From contig CAJTQA010000044.1 of the NCBI GenBank assembly GCA_910578455.1, positions 248-29,746 on the forward strand: DNA of 29,499 nt, written 5' to 3'. This document shows, one piece after another, positions 15,602-23,688 of this stretch. Position 1 is the stretch's first letter, and each line of letters starts with the position of its first letter. This DNA is from an uncultured Dorea sp. GTDB lineage: Bacteria > Bacillota > Clostridia > Lachnospirales > Lachnospiraceae. A program made the position numbers and the translations under genes. The notes below the pieces were generated by a model, which saw nothing but the letters and a program-made list of their open reading frames with translations, ran no database searches and was not told the origin of the DNA.

Positions 15602-16630
15602 TTATCTGACAAGATCCGGGAATTTCTGCTTATTTCTCCGTTTGCATTCGTACATGATGACATCGGCGGCTTTCAGGAGCTCATCTCTGGTAAGCTTGTT
15701 GTCGCTGCCGGAAATCTCTACGATGCCGTAGCTGAAACTGCACTGGTAGGGGCTGAAGGTGCCCGCCTGGAATGAGGCTAATATCTCTGCCAGTTTTCGC
15801 TCAATGAGCTCTTTGATGTTGCCGGTGAGCACAAGGCAGAATTCGTCTCCGCCTATCCGCGCGAAAGTATCCTCGCTGCGGAAATTATTTTTTATAAGCT
15901 CTACAAAGTTCTGGATATACATGTCGCCTTCCAGATGCCCGAACTTATCGTTGACATATTTCAGCCCGTCCAGATCCAGATAGCAGAGGATGGCCTCCCG
16001 TTTTTCCTGGAGGACGTGATCCATGTATTCTTCAAAAAAGAGACGGTTTTTAATGCCCGTTCCGGGATCGTGGTATGCTTTGCTCGTAAGGTTTTTGGCA
16101 GCCTGCTTTTCCTCGGTGATATCGACAGCGATATGCACGTAGGAAGAATGCTCCTTCCAATCAACCGGGAAAGAGGTGATGCGGTAATGGGTCTCTTTTG
16201 CGTCGTCGATTTCCCATACGTTGTACTGCTCCGGACCGCTCCAGCTGATGAGCTGAGAGTGGAAGGGAAGCTGGCTTTTGCAGGTGCTGCAGTAGTCTTT
16301 TCCTGTTTTTGCATGTTTGCTTTTCTTGTTGCAGTACAGCACTTCCCTTGTATTCTGGTCTACAACCAGCAGCCATTCGTTCCGCTTGCTGAGCATTTCC
16401 ACCAGCAGTTCATTGAAACCTTCTGCCATGTCCAGATGTGCTTTTGCCTCGTTGGCCTGGTATGTAAGCTTTGACAGGCTGGACTGCAGCAGTTTCAGGT
16501 TATTGCATAAGGGATGCCGGACTGTTGGAGGTTCAACGGATAAATTGCCTTTAGAAAGCTCTTCTGAATAGGCAGTCATTTCTCTTATAATGTTTTGCAG
16601 CTCTTCTAATGTATATTGTTCATTGCTCAT
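15602..16630 (-). CDS. PAS-GGDEF diguanylate cyclase
   Basis: This 342-residue soluble protein should make the second messenger c-di-GMP from two GTP. A helical N-terminus (1-90) is followed by a PAS-like sensor domain (about 75-185) that ends in the DITEEKQAAKNLTSKAYHD linker. The cyclase domain carries LTS..YHDPGTGIKNR, LDLDGLKYVND and the active motif GGDEF. An inhibitory RxxD site (RSED) lies exactly five residues before GGDEF, so product feedback control is likely. CSTC and nearby Cys/His residues in the PAS region could bind metal, but this is not established. No EAL or HD-GYP domain is present in the window. Confidence 0.9.
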   Translation of the reverse strand: MSNEQYTLEELQNIIREMTAYSEELSKGNLSVEPPTVRHPLCNNLKLLQSSLSKLTYQANEAKAHLDMAEGFNELLVEMLSKRNEWLLVVDQNTREVLYCNKKSKHAKTGKDYCSTCKSQLPFHSQLISWSGPEQYNVWEIDDAKETHYRITSFPVDWKEHSSYVHIAVDITEEKQAAKNLTSKAYHDPGTGIKNRLFFEEYMDHVLQEKREAILCYLDLDGLKYVNDKFGHLEGDMYIQNFVELIKNNFRSEDTFARIGGDEFCLVLTGNIKELIERKLAEILASFQAGTFSPYQCSFSYGIVEISGSDNKLTRDELLKAADVIMYECKRRNKQKFPDLVR

Positions 16631-16665
16631 CTTTTCACCATTCCCTCTCCAATTTTAATGTAATA

Positions 16666-16694
16666 ATTTTAACACACCTTAATCGGTTACACAA
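16666..16694 (-). promoter_or_regulatory. Promoter of the diguanylate cyclase gene
   Basis: On the minus strand, TTGTGT (16694-16689) and TAAAAT (16671-16666) are separated by 17 nt, 36 nt upstream of the ATG. It is divergent from the hrcA promoter. Confidence 0.5.
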
Positions 16695-16720
16695 GATTTA
16701 TAAAAAATGCATAAAGTATG

Positions 16721-16749
16721 TTGACAAACGCAAATCATAGTGTTAAATT
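16721..16749 (+). promoter_or_regulatory. SigA-type promoter of the hrcA operon
   Basis: A perfect TTGACA (16721-16726) is followed by TTAAAT (16743-16748, 16-nt spacer) or TAAATT (16744-16749, 17 nt). The CIRCE element starts 16 nt downstream, so it lies over the likely start of transcription. Confidence 0.75.
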
Positions 16750-16764
16750 AATACTCGAAAGGTG

Positions 16765-16791
16765 TTAGCACTCTATAAATCTGAGTGCTAA
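16765..16791 (+). promoter_or_regulatory. CIRCE operator (HrcA binding site)
   Basis: TTAGCACTC, nine bases, then GAGTGCTAA: a perfect match to the CIRCE consensus. HrcA binds this inverted repeat and represses the class I heat-shock operon. GroEL normally keeps HrcA active, and misfolded protein relieves repression. Confidence 0.98.
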
Positions 16792-16819
16792 CAGAGCAAA
16801 TCTGAAAGGGGGAGGATGG

Positions 16820-17896
16820 ATGACGGCAGATCATGGACTAAGCGACAGAAAGCTTAAGATCCTTCATGCGATTATCAAGACTTATCTGGAGACCGGTGAG
16901 CCTGTCGGTTCCAGGACGATCTCCAAATATACGGACATGAACTTAAGTTCAGCGACGATCCGTAATGAGATGGCTGATCTTGAAGAGCTTGGATTCATCA
17001 TGCAGCCTCACACGTCCGCGGGACGCATCCCTTCAGATAAGGGCTACCGGCTATATGTGGATATGCTGATGGCGGAGAAAGAGCAGGAGCTTATGGAGAA
17101 GGAAGACCGGATGCTTGAGAAGGCGGATCGGATGGAGCATCTCCTTAAGCAGGCGGCGAAAGTCCTGGCCAGCAGCACCAATTACGCGACCATGGTGTCA
17201 ACCCCTATGGGGAACGGCAATAAGATCAAGTTCATACAGCTCACCATGGTGGATAATGAGCAGATTATCGCCGTGATCGTTCTTGGGGGGAATGTCATCA
17301 AGAACAAGATCATACGGGTGGAGGAGCCATTAAGCAATGAGAATCTGCTGAAACTTAACATGCTGCTTAACACGACGCTTAACGGCATGGCTATCGAAGA
17401 GATCAATTTGGGACTTATCGCGAGGCTTAAGGAGCAGGCCGGCATCCACGGAGAGGTTGTAGGCAATGTGCTGGATGCTGTGGCGGATGTGATACAGGTG
17501 GACGACGGCATGCAGATCTACACAAGCGGCGCGACGAACATTTTTAAATACCCGGAGCTTTCGGATAAGCAGAGCGCGCAGGAGATCATCAGCGCCTTTG
17601 AGGAAAAGCAGCAGCTCACGGAGCTGGTAAACCAGACGTTGTCACAGGAGGACAATACGGGAATCCAGGTGTATATCGGAGACGAGACGCCGGTACAGAC
17701 TATGAAAGACTGCAGCGTCGTGACAGCGACCTATGAGCTGGGCGAGGGCATGAAAGGAACGATAGGGATTATCGGGCCGAAGAGAATGGATTATGAGCAT
17801 GTGTTAAAATCAATGAAACGTCTCCAGAGCGAGCTGGACCAGATGTTTCACAGCGGCGGGGAGGCTGCCGGCAAAAAAGAAGGAAAGGTGGAATAA
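16820..17896 (+). CDS. hrcA: Heat-inducible transcription repressor HrcA
   Basis: This 358-residue repressor has an N-terminal winged-helix domain (LSDRKLKILHAIIKTYLETG, GSRTISK, SSATIRNEMADLEELGFI) followed by HTSAGRIPSDKGYRLYVD, the most conserved HrcA block. A GAF-like ligand/dimer domain fills the rest. It binds the CIRCE site just upstream and so controls its own operon. A GGGGGAGG site lies about 4 nt before ATG 16820. Length is slightly above the usual 340-350, with a polar C-terminal tail rich in Gly and Lys. Confidence 0.97.
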   Translation: MTADHGLSDRKLKILHAIIKTYLETGEPVGSRTISKYTDMNLSSATIRNEMADLEELGFIMQPHTSAGRIPSDKGYRLYVDMLMAEKEQELMEKEDRMLEKADRMEHLLKQAAKVLASSTNYATMVSTPMGNGNKIKFIQLTMVDNEQIIAVIVLGGNVIKNKIIRVEEPLSNENLLKLNMLLNTTLNGMAIEEINLGLIARLKEQAGIHGEVVGNVLDAVADVIQVDDGMQIYTSGATNIFKYPELSDKQSAQEIISAFEEKQQLTELVNQTLSQEDNTGIQVYIGDETPVQTMKDCSVVTATYELGEGMKGTIGIIGPKRMDYEHVLKSMKRLQSELDQMFHSGGEAAGKKEGKVE

Positions 17897-17899
17897 CCC

Positions 17900-18616
17900 T
17901 TGGAGAATCAGCAGGAGAAGAGCCAGGAAGATATGGTAAAGGAAGCGGTTGAGGAGGCCAAAAAGGCTGCGGCCGAAAAAACGCAGGAAGAGGATATGAA
18001 TTCGGACGACTGCGGGAACGGTGCGAAAGACGCAGAAGGCGCAGACAGTGCCGGAGGAGAAAAGGACGCGGAAAGTACAGAGGGTGCCGGAGGCGCGGAA
18101 TCAGAAGAAGGAGAAAGCGAAGAAGGAGCCGGCGGGAAAGCGGCCGGGAAAAAGCTTTTTGGCAAGAAGAATAAAAAGGATAAGAAAGACGAGAAGATAG
18201 AGGAGCTTAACGACCGGCTCACCCGCCAGATGGCGGAGTTTGACAATTTCCGCAAGCGGACGGAAAAAGAGAAGTCTCAGATGTACGAGATCGGTGCGAA
18301 GGATGTCATCGAGAAGATTCTTCCGGTTGTGGATAATTTCGAGAGAGGGCTTAACGCGGCGAAGGACAGCCCGCAGGACGATCCATTCGTCCAGGGCATG
18401 GAGATGGTGTATAAGCAGATGATGACGGCGCTTGAGGGCATCGGCGTGAAACCCATCGAGGCGGTAGGAAACGAGTTTGACCCGGAGTTCCACAATGCGG
18501 TGATGCATGTGGACGACGCGGAGCTCGGCGAGAATGTGGTCGTAGAAGAGCTGCAGAAAGGGTACCTTTACCGGGACAGCGTGGTGCGCTACAGCATGGT
18601 GAAGGTGGCAAACTGA
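17900..18616 (+). CDS. grpE: Nucleotide exchange factor GrpE, with a long acidic N-terminal extension
   Basis: GrpE releases ADP from DnaK. The conserved part starts near residue 95 with the coiled coil (KIEELNDRLTRQMAEFDNFRKRTEKEK), then IGAKDVIEKILPVVDNFERGL and the beta-domain NEFDPEFHNAVMHV. It ends with GYLYRDSVVRYSMVKVAN, complete. The first 95 residues are low-complexity: Glu/Ala/Gly-rich with repeated AEGADSAGG-like segments, then a Lys-rich block KKLFGKKNKKDKKDEK. The start is TTG, 3 nt after the hrcA stop, with AAAGGTGG about 8 nt upstream inside hrcA; no good ATG exists before the conserved region. Total 238 residues, against about 190-200 usually. Confidence 0.96.
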   Translation: MENQQEKSQEDMVKEAVEEAKKAAAEKTQEEDMNSDDCGNGAKDAEGADSAGGEKDAESTEGAGGAESEEGESEEGAGGKAAGKKLFGKKNKKDKKDEKIEELNDRLTRQMAEFDNFRKRTEKEKSQMYEIGAKDVIEKILPVVDNFERGLNAAKDSPQDDPFVQGMEMVYKQMMTALEGIGVKPIEAVGNEFDPEFHNAVMHVDDAELGENVVVEELQKGYLYRDSVVRYSMVKVAN

Positions 18617-18695
18617 CAAGTTCAGTGAAAGAAGACTTGTTAACAGGACAGATTCAAACAATTTTCAGCATATAAAAATCAGGAGGAATATGATC

Positions 18696-20582
18696 ATGGG
18701 AAAAATAATTGGTATTGACTTAGGTACGACAAACAGCTGCGTAGCCGTTATGGAGGGCGGACAGCCGACGGTTATCGCCAACACGGAGGGCGCCAGGACG
18801 ACTCCGTCTGTAGTAGCATTTACAAAGGCGGGGGAGCGTCTGGTAGGCGAGCCTGCAAAGCGCCAGGCAGTTACAAACGCGGAGAGGACTATTTCTTCTA
18901 TTAAGAGGGAGATGGGCTCGGATTACAGAGTGACGATCGACGATAAGAAATATTCTCCTCAGGAGATTTCGGCGATGATCCTTCAGAAACTTAAGGCAGA
19001 CGCGGAAGGATATCTGGGTGACAAGGTGACAGAGGCGGTTATCACTGTTCCTGCTTACTTTAACGACGCGCAGCGCCAGGCAACCAAGGATGCGGGAAAG
19101 ATTGCCGGACTGGATGTAAAACGTATCATCAACGAGCCTACGGCGGCGGCTCTTGCTTACGGCCTTGACAATGAGAAAGAGCAGAAGATCATGGTATATG
19201 ACCTTGGCGGCGGTACATTCGACGTGTCTGTCATCGAGATTGGCGACGGCGTTATCGAGGTGCTTTCCACTGCCGGAAACAACAGGCTTGGCGGAGACGA
19301 CTTTGACCAGAAGGTTGCGGACTATATGATCGCTGAGTTCAAGAAGGAGCAGGGCGTCGACCTTTCTGCTGACAAGATGGCGATGCAGAGGATCAAAGAG
19401 GCGGCTGAGAAGGCGAAAAAGGAGCTTTCTTCCGCGACGACTACCAACATCAACCTTCCGTTCATCAGCATGAACGAGAGCGGGCCGCTCCACTTTGACA
19501 TGACGCTCACGAGGGCAAAATTCGATGAGCTGACAAGCGATCTTGTGCAGAAGACTTCCGAGCCGGTGACGAGAGCGCTCTCAGACGCGGGCATCTCAGC
19601 GTCCGAGCTTGGCCAGGTACTGCTTGTGGGCGGTTCCACACGTATCCCGGCGGTTCAGGAAGAGGTTAAGCGCCTTACAGGCAAGGAGCCGAGCAAATCT
19701 CTTAACCCGGATGAGTGCGTGGCGCTTGGCGCATCCGTACAGGGCGGCAAGCTGGCAGGCGACGCAGGCGCAGGCGACATTCTTCTTCTGGATGTAACTC
19801 CGCTGTCACTTTCCATCGAGACTATGGGCGGCGTTGCGACAAGGCTCATTGAGAGAAATACGACGATCCCGACAAAGAAGAGCCAGGTATTCTCTACGGC
19901 GGCTGACAACCAGACGGCGGTGGACATCAACGTTGTGCAGGGCGAGAGGCAGTTCGCGAGAGACAATAAGTCCTTAGGCCAGTTCAGGCTTGACGGCATC
20001 GCTCCGGCTCCGAGAGGAGTGCCGCAGATCGAGGTTACGTTTGATATCGACGCGAACGGTATCGTGAATGTTTCCGCAAAAGACCTTGGAACAGGCAAGG
20101 AGCAGCACATCACCATCACTGCCGGCTCTAATATGTCTGACGAGGATATCGACAAGGCGGTTAAAGAGGCGGCAGCGTTTGAGGCACAGGATAAGAAACG
20201 CAAAGAGGGCATTGATGCGAAGAATGACGCGGACGCTCTTGTATTCCAGACCGAGAAAGCTCTGGGAGAGGTTGCGGATAAGTTAGACGCGGCAGACAAG
20301 GCAGAGGTTGAGGCAGACTGCAAGGCGCTCAAGGATATCCTTGAGAAGATCAATATGGAGGACATCACCGACGCTCAGGTTGCGGAGATCAAGGCGGGCA
20401 CAGAGAAACTTACGGCCAGCGCCCAGAAGGTATTTACGAAGATGTATGAGCAGGCAGGCGCTGCGGCAGGAGCTCAGGGCGCAGGCCCGAATCCGGGAGC
20501 AGGGGCAGGCCCGCAGGCTGGTCCGGCGCCGGAAGGATTCCAGGGCGATGATGTGGTAGACGGAGACTACAAGGAAGTATAA
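18696..20582 (+). CDS. dnaK: Chaperone protein DnaK (Hsp70)
   Basis: This ATP-driven chaperone has 628 residues. The nucleotide-binding domain starts with GKIIGIDLGTTNSCVAV, includes VPAYFNDAQRQATKDAGKIA, YDLGGGTFDVSV and LLVGGSTRIPAVQ. The substrate-binding domain follows with LLDVTPLSLSIET and EVTFDIDANGIVNVSA, then the lid helices and a Gly/Ala/Pro-rich tail ending DDVVDGDYKEV. ATG 18696 is preferred: AGGAGG lies 9 nt upstream and the protein then begins MGKIIGID. ATG 18690 is only 3 nt from that site. It works with GrpE before it and DnaJ after it. A short hairpin (ACAAGT/ACTTGT, 18617-18640) lies in the gap after grpE. Confidence 0.98.
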   Translation: MGKIIGIDLGTTNSCVAVMEGGQPTVIANTEGARTTPSVVAFTKAGERLVGEPAKRQAVTNAERTISSIKREMGSDYRVTIDDKKYSPQEISAMILQKLKADAEGYLGDKVTEAVITVPAYFNDAQRQATKDAGKIAGLDVKRIINEPTAAALAYGLDNEKEQKIMVYDLGGGTFDVSVIEIGDGVIEVLSTAGNNRLGGDDFDQKVADYMIAEFKKEQGVDLSADKMAMQRIKEAAEKAKKELSSATTTNINLPFISMNESGPLHFDMTLTRAKFDELTSDLVQKTSEPVTRALSDAGISASELGQVLLVGGSTRIPAVQEEVKRLTGKEPSKSLNPDECVALGASVQGGKLAGDAGAGDILLLDVTPLSLSIETMGGVATRLIERNTTIPTKKSQVFSTAADNQTAVDINVVQGERQFARDNKSLGQFRLDGIAPAPRGVPQIEVTFDIDANGIVNVSAKDLGTGKEQHITITAGSNMSDEDIDKAVKEAAAFEAQDKKRKEGIDAKNDADALVFQTEKALGEVADKLDAADKAEVEADCKALKDILEKINMEDITDAQVAEIKAGTEKLTASAQKVFTKMYEQAGAAAGAQGAGPNPGAGAGPQAGPAPEGFQGDDVVDGDYKEV

Positions 20583-20647
20583 GATTTTAAGGCTTGGATT
20601 ACAGGAAAGTTAAGCCTTTGCGGCTGAGTGGAATTAAATGGGGAATC

Positions 20648-20691
20648 GTTCCGGGAGGACTGGATTTTTTGAAAGTCCGGTATCCCGGAAC
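20648..20691 (+). promoter_or_regulatory. Stable hairpin in the dnaK-dnaJ gap (first of two)
   Basis: GTTCCGGGA (20648-20656) and TCCCGGAAC (20683-20691) are perfectly complementary. Inside them GGACT (20657-20661) pairs with AGTCC (20674-20678), leaving a 4-nt bulge and a loop of 12 nt containing TTTTTT. No T tract follows, so simple termination is unlikely. An mRNA-stability or processing element is more plausible. Confidence 0.55.
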
Positions 20692-20702
20692 TTCCTTGCG
20701 TC

Positions 20703-20736
20703 AGCCAAATGTGCATGCAGGCATGTACGCTTGGCT
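20703..20736 (+). promoter_or_regulatory. Second hairpin in the dnaK-dnaJ gap
   Basis: AGCCAA (20703-20708) pairs with TTGGCT (20731-20736). Inside, GTGCATG and CATGTAC pair with one G-T wobble around a 4-nt loop. The dnaJ ribosome binding site (GAAAGGGA) and ATG lie about 35 nt further on. Confidence 0.5.
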
Positions 20737-20783
20737 CGCTGCCCGCGGAATTTAAAGGCTGAAGATGAAGAAAGGGATAGATC

Positions 20784-21974
20784 ATGGCAGAATCAAAAAG
20801 AGATTATTATGAGGTGCTGGGGGTCGGCAAGGACGCGGACGACGCGGCGCTTAAGAAAGCCTACCGGCAGATTGCCAAAAAATACCACCCGGATATGAAC
20901 CCGGGGGATGCGGAGGCAGAGAAGAAGTTCAAAGAGGCATCAGAGGCTTACGCGGTACTTAGCGACCCGGATAAGCGCCGCCAGTATGACCAGTTCGGCC
21001 ACGCGGCGTTTGAGGGCGGGGCCGGCGGCGCGGGAGGCTTTGGAGGCTTTGACTTCAGCGGCGCGGATTTCAGCGATATATTTGGCGATATATTTGGCGA
21101 CTTATTTGGCGGCGGCGCGAGGAGAGGCCGCAGCCAGGGCCCGATGAAGGGCATGAATGTAAGGAAAAGTGTGCGGGTGACCTTTGAGGAGGCAGTGTTC
21201 GGGTGCGAGAAGGAGCTTGACGTGGTGCTGAAAGAGCCCTGCCCGAAGTGCAGCGGAACCGGCGCGAAACCGGGAACTACCCCGGAGACTTGCCCGAAGT
21301 GCGGCGGCAAGGGTCAGGTTGTGTACACGCAGCAGTCGTTTTTCGGAACGGTGCAGAACGTGCAGACTTGTCCGCAGTGCGGCGGCAGCGGGAAGATTAT
21401 CCGGGAGAAATGTTCGGACTGCCAGGGAACGGGCTATGTGTCCAACCGAAAGAAGATTGCCGTTACGATTCCGGCGGGCATTGACAACGGCCAGAGCATC
21501 CGCATCCGGGAGAAGGGCGAGCCGGGAGCCAACGGCGGGCCAAGGGGCGACCTGCTTGTGGAGGTGAGCGTGTCCAGGCATCCGATCTTCCAGAGGCAGG
21601 ATATGCATATCTTCTCTACCGTTCCCATATCTTTCCCACAGGCGGCTCTTGGCGCTGATGTGAAGATCAAGACGGTTGACGGAGAAGTTTTATACACGGT
21701 TAAGCCGGGAACGAAGACGGACACGAAAGTGCGCCTTAAAGGCAAGGGGGTTCCGTCGGTGAGAAATTCACAGGTTCGGGGCGACCACTATGTGACGCTG
21801 GTGATCCAGACGCCGGAGAAATTAAGCGCCGAGGCGAAAGAGGCGCTAAGGCGGTTTGACGAGCTGGCGGGGAATTCCCTGAATTCGGCGGGAACAGGAA
21901 ATGCTGCAAGTTCCGGAACAGGGAAGAAGAGAAAAGGATTTATGGGTAAGATGAAGGAGGCCTTTGATGAGTAA
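20784..21974 (+). CDS. dnaJ: Chaperone protein DnaJ (Hsp40, class I)
   Basis: The 396-residue co-chaperone stimulates the DnaK ATPase and delivers substrates. It has a J domain with His35-Pro36-Asp37, a Gly/Phe-rich region (about 78-115, repeated GGAGGFGGF and DIFGDIFGDLFGG), and four zinc-binding CxxCxGxG repeats: CPKCSGTG, CPKCGGKG, CPQCGGSG and CSDCQGTG. The C-terminal substrate-binding domains follow. The tail (NAASSGTGKKRKGFMGKMKEAFDE) is basic and ends in a short helix. It is the last gene of the operon, 201 nt after dnaK. Confidence 0.97.
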   Translation: MAESKRDYYEVLGVGKDADDAALKKAYRQIAKKYHPDMNPGDAEAEKKFKEASEAYAVLSDPDKRRQYDQFGHAAFEGGAGGAGGFGGFDFSGADFSDIFGDIFGDLFGGGARRGRSQGPMKGMNVRKSVRVTFEEAVFGCEKELDVVLKEPCPKCSGTGAKPGTTPETCPKCGGKGQVVYTQQSFFGTVQNVQTCPQCGGSGKIIREKCSDCQGTGYVSNRKKIAVTIPAGIDNGQSIRIREKGEPGANGGPRGDLLVEVSVSRHPIFQRQDMHIFSTVPISFPQAALGADVKIKTVDGEVLYTVKPGTKTDTKVRLKGKGVPSVRNSQVRGDHYVTLVIQTPEKLSAEAKEALRRFDELAGNSLNSAGTGNAASSGTGKKRKGFMGKMKEAFDE

Positions 21975-21986
21975 TCATCAGGGGCC
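21958..21986 (+). terminator. Hairpin over the dnaJ stop codon, possible weak terminator
   Basis: AGGCCTTTGATGA pairs with TCATCAGGGGCCT (with two G-T wobbles) around GTAA, and includes the dnaJ stop. No clear T run follows, so termination is uncertain; an mRNA 3' stabiliser is an alternative. Confidence 0.4.
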
Positions 21987-22122
21987 TTTGCCTCGTCTGA
22001 GGGGGATGCATATAGATAACGTCTATATAGATATACGATAAAACGATTAGCGTGTTTGTCTTTTGTCTTGTAAAATGAAATCTGTAGCAATAATTTTTTA
22101 TTTATGAAAGGACATAAGACAA

Positions 22123-22986
22123 ATGAAAATGAGAAGAAAAATTTTAGGGATGCTTTTGTGTGTGGTTTTGACAGCCCTTGTGGGGTGCGGCGCCAAGGAT
22201 AGTGATAAGAGCGGCGGGGCGGCTAAGGAGGAGTCAGCCAAAACGGAGGCTGCGGAAGGCTCAGAAGAGGGGGATGATAAGGTTATTCGCGTGGGGTGCG
22301 AGGCGACGACGCCGGGCTGGATTCAGACGGGTAACGACGGGAGCCTTGAAGGGTACGACTTTGACGTATGGCAGGAAATAGGAAAGCGCACCGGCTATGA
22401 GATCGACTATCAGGTGATGGACTGGGATGCCATGTGGCCGATGCTGGAGTCCGACAGGCTGGATTCTGTGGGAGAGCAGATTTCCGTGACGGAAGAAAGA
22501 GAGAAGAAATATACGTTTTCCGCGCCTTATGCTTACAATGTGTACTGCCTTTTGGCGGCAAAGGATAATGACAAGCTTAAGACCATGGACGACCTTAAGA
22601 CGGGGATGACCATTTCCTGTGAGACGAATACAAGCGACGAGATTATCGTGAATGCGATCAACAAAGAGTACGGAATCGAACTTAAGCCGACGTATTATGA
22701 CGGCATGTCGGTGCAGGACGTGGCGCTTGGACGGTGCGATCTGTGGCCCAGGGCGGAGACTTCCTGCAATACGACGGTAAAGGAAGTGGACAACTTAAAG
22801 ATTCTCGGGAAGACGAATATCCTGGAGACGAACGCTTATCCTTTTGCGAAGACAGAGCGGGGGGAGGAGCTTGCGAAGGCAGTTTCCGGCGCTCTTGATG
22901 AGATGCGCTCTGACGGAACATTAAAGGAACTGTCCGAGAAATGGTTCGGCATCGACATCTCTGAGAAACCGGCAAACGCGCAGTAA
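22123..22986 (+). CDS. Amino-acid ABC transporter substrate-binding lipoprotein (family 3)
   Basis: This 287-residue lipoprotein captures a polar amino acid or derivative outside the cell. A lipoprotein signal peptide with lipobox LVGC places the lipid on Cys22, followed by a Ser/Lys/Glu-rich tether to about residue 50. The family 3 core includes GSLEGYDFDVWQEIGKRTGY, ISVTEEREKKYTFSAPY with the usual Arg that binds the ligand carboxylate, and a C-terminal DGTLKELSEKWFG. The substrate is not fixed by sequence. Neighbouring genes (GNAT fusion, PatB lyase) suggest cystine, a cysteine conjugate or a related amino acid. Confidence 0.92.
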   Translation: MKMRRKILGMLLCVVLTALVGCGAKDSDKSGGAAKEESAKTEAAEGSEEGDDKVIRVGCEATTPGWIQTGNDGSLEGYDFDVWQEIGKRTGYEIDYQVMDWDAMWPMLESDRLDSVGEQISVTEEREKKYTFSAPYAYNVYCLLAAKDNDKLKTMDDLKTGMTISCETNTSDEIIVNAINKEYGIELKPTYYDGMSVQDVALGRCDLWPRAETSCNTTVKEVDNLKILGKTNILETNAYPFAKTERGEELAKAVSGALDEMRSDGTLKELSEKWFGIDISEKPANAQ

Positions 22987-23005
22987 TCTTTAGGAGGCCG
23001 GTGAA

Positions 23006-23671
23006 TTGAGTTTGGAATTTTCTTTAAATACTTTGGGAGCCATGGTGAAAGTCCTTCCGGTGACGCTGTCGCTGACGGCGCTGTCGTTTGCGGCCTCTCT
23101 TGTGCTTGCCATCGTCATAGCGGTGATCGATTATTTCCGTGTGCCGGTGCTTAAGCAGGTCTGTGGGGTGTATGTGTCGTTTTTCCGGGGAACGCCATTG
23201 ATTCCGCAGCTCTTTCTGCTGTATTTCGGCATCCCTACCTTTGTGGCGGCGCTCAGGGATGTTCCGGCCTTTACGGTGTGCGTGGCGGGGCTTACGTTAA
23301 ATTCCGCGGCGTATATGAAGGAGGTTGTGAGGGGCGCGCTGCTTTCAGTGCCCCAGGGGCAGAAGGAGGCAGCTCTGGCCCACGGCATGACTCCGGTGCA
23401 GACCATGTTCCGGATCGTGCTGCCCCAGGCTGCCAGGGTGGCGGTTCCTTCCCTTTTTAATAATCTGGTGGATATCGTGAAGGGAACGTCCATGGCGTTT
23501 ACCATCGGCGTTATCGAGATTACAGCGACGGCCAGCCTCAGGGCGTCGGTGACTTTTAACTACTTTGAGGCATACATGGTCTTGATGCTGTTATACTGGA
23601 TAATCATTCTTATACTGGAACGGCTGGAGGCGGCGGTTGAAAAACGCCTGGCGGTAGGGTATAATAGATAA
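23006..23671 (+). CDS. Amino-acid ABC transporter permease (HisM/TcyB type)
   Basis: This 221-residue inner-membrane permease has about five helices and the usual EAA loop, here LSVPQGQKEAALAHGMTPVQ followed by the conserved IVLPQAARVAVPSLFNNLV. FRGTPLIPQLFLLYFG is the family signature near residue 70. The start is TTG 23006, with AGGAGG 8 nt upstream and no better ATG. It lies 19 nt after the binding-protein gene and 17 nt before the ATPase gene, so the three are one operon. A single permease gene implies a homodimeric channel. Confidence 0.93.
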   Translation: MSLEFSLNTLGAMVKVLPVTLSLTALSFAASLVLAIVIAVIDYFRVPVLKQVCGVYVSFFRGTPLIPQLFLLYFGIPTFVAALRDVPAFTVCVAGLTLNSAAYMKEVVRGALLSVPQGQKEAALAHGMTPVQTMFRIVLPQAARVAVPSLFNNLVDIVKGTSMAFTIGVIEITATASLRASVTFNYFEAYMVLMLLYWIIILILERLEAAVEKRLAVGYNR

Positions 23672-23688
23672 GGCAAAGGGGCGGACAG

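Noticed and set aside
22041..22076. TAAAAT at 22071 as a -10 for the amino-acid importer operon
   Set aside because: No acceptable -35 at 16-18 nt and no TGn extension.
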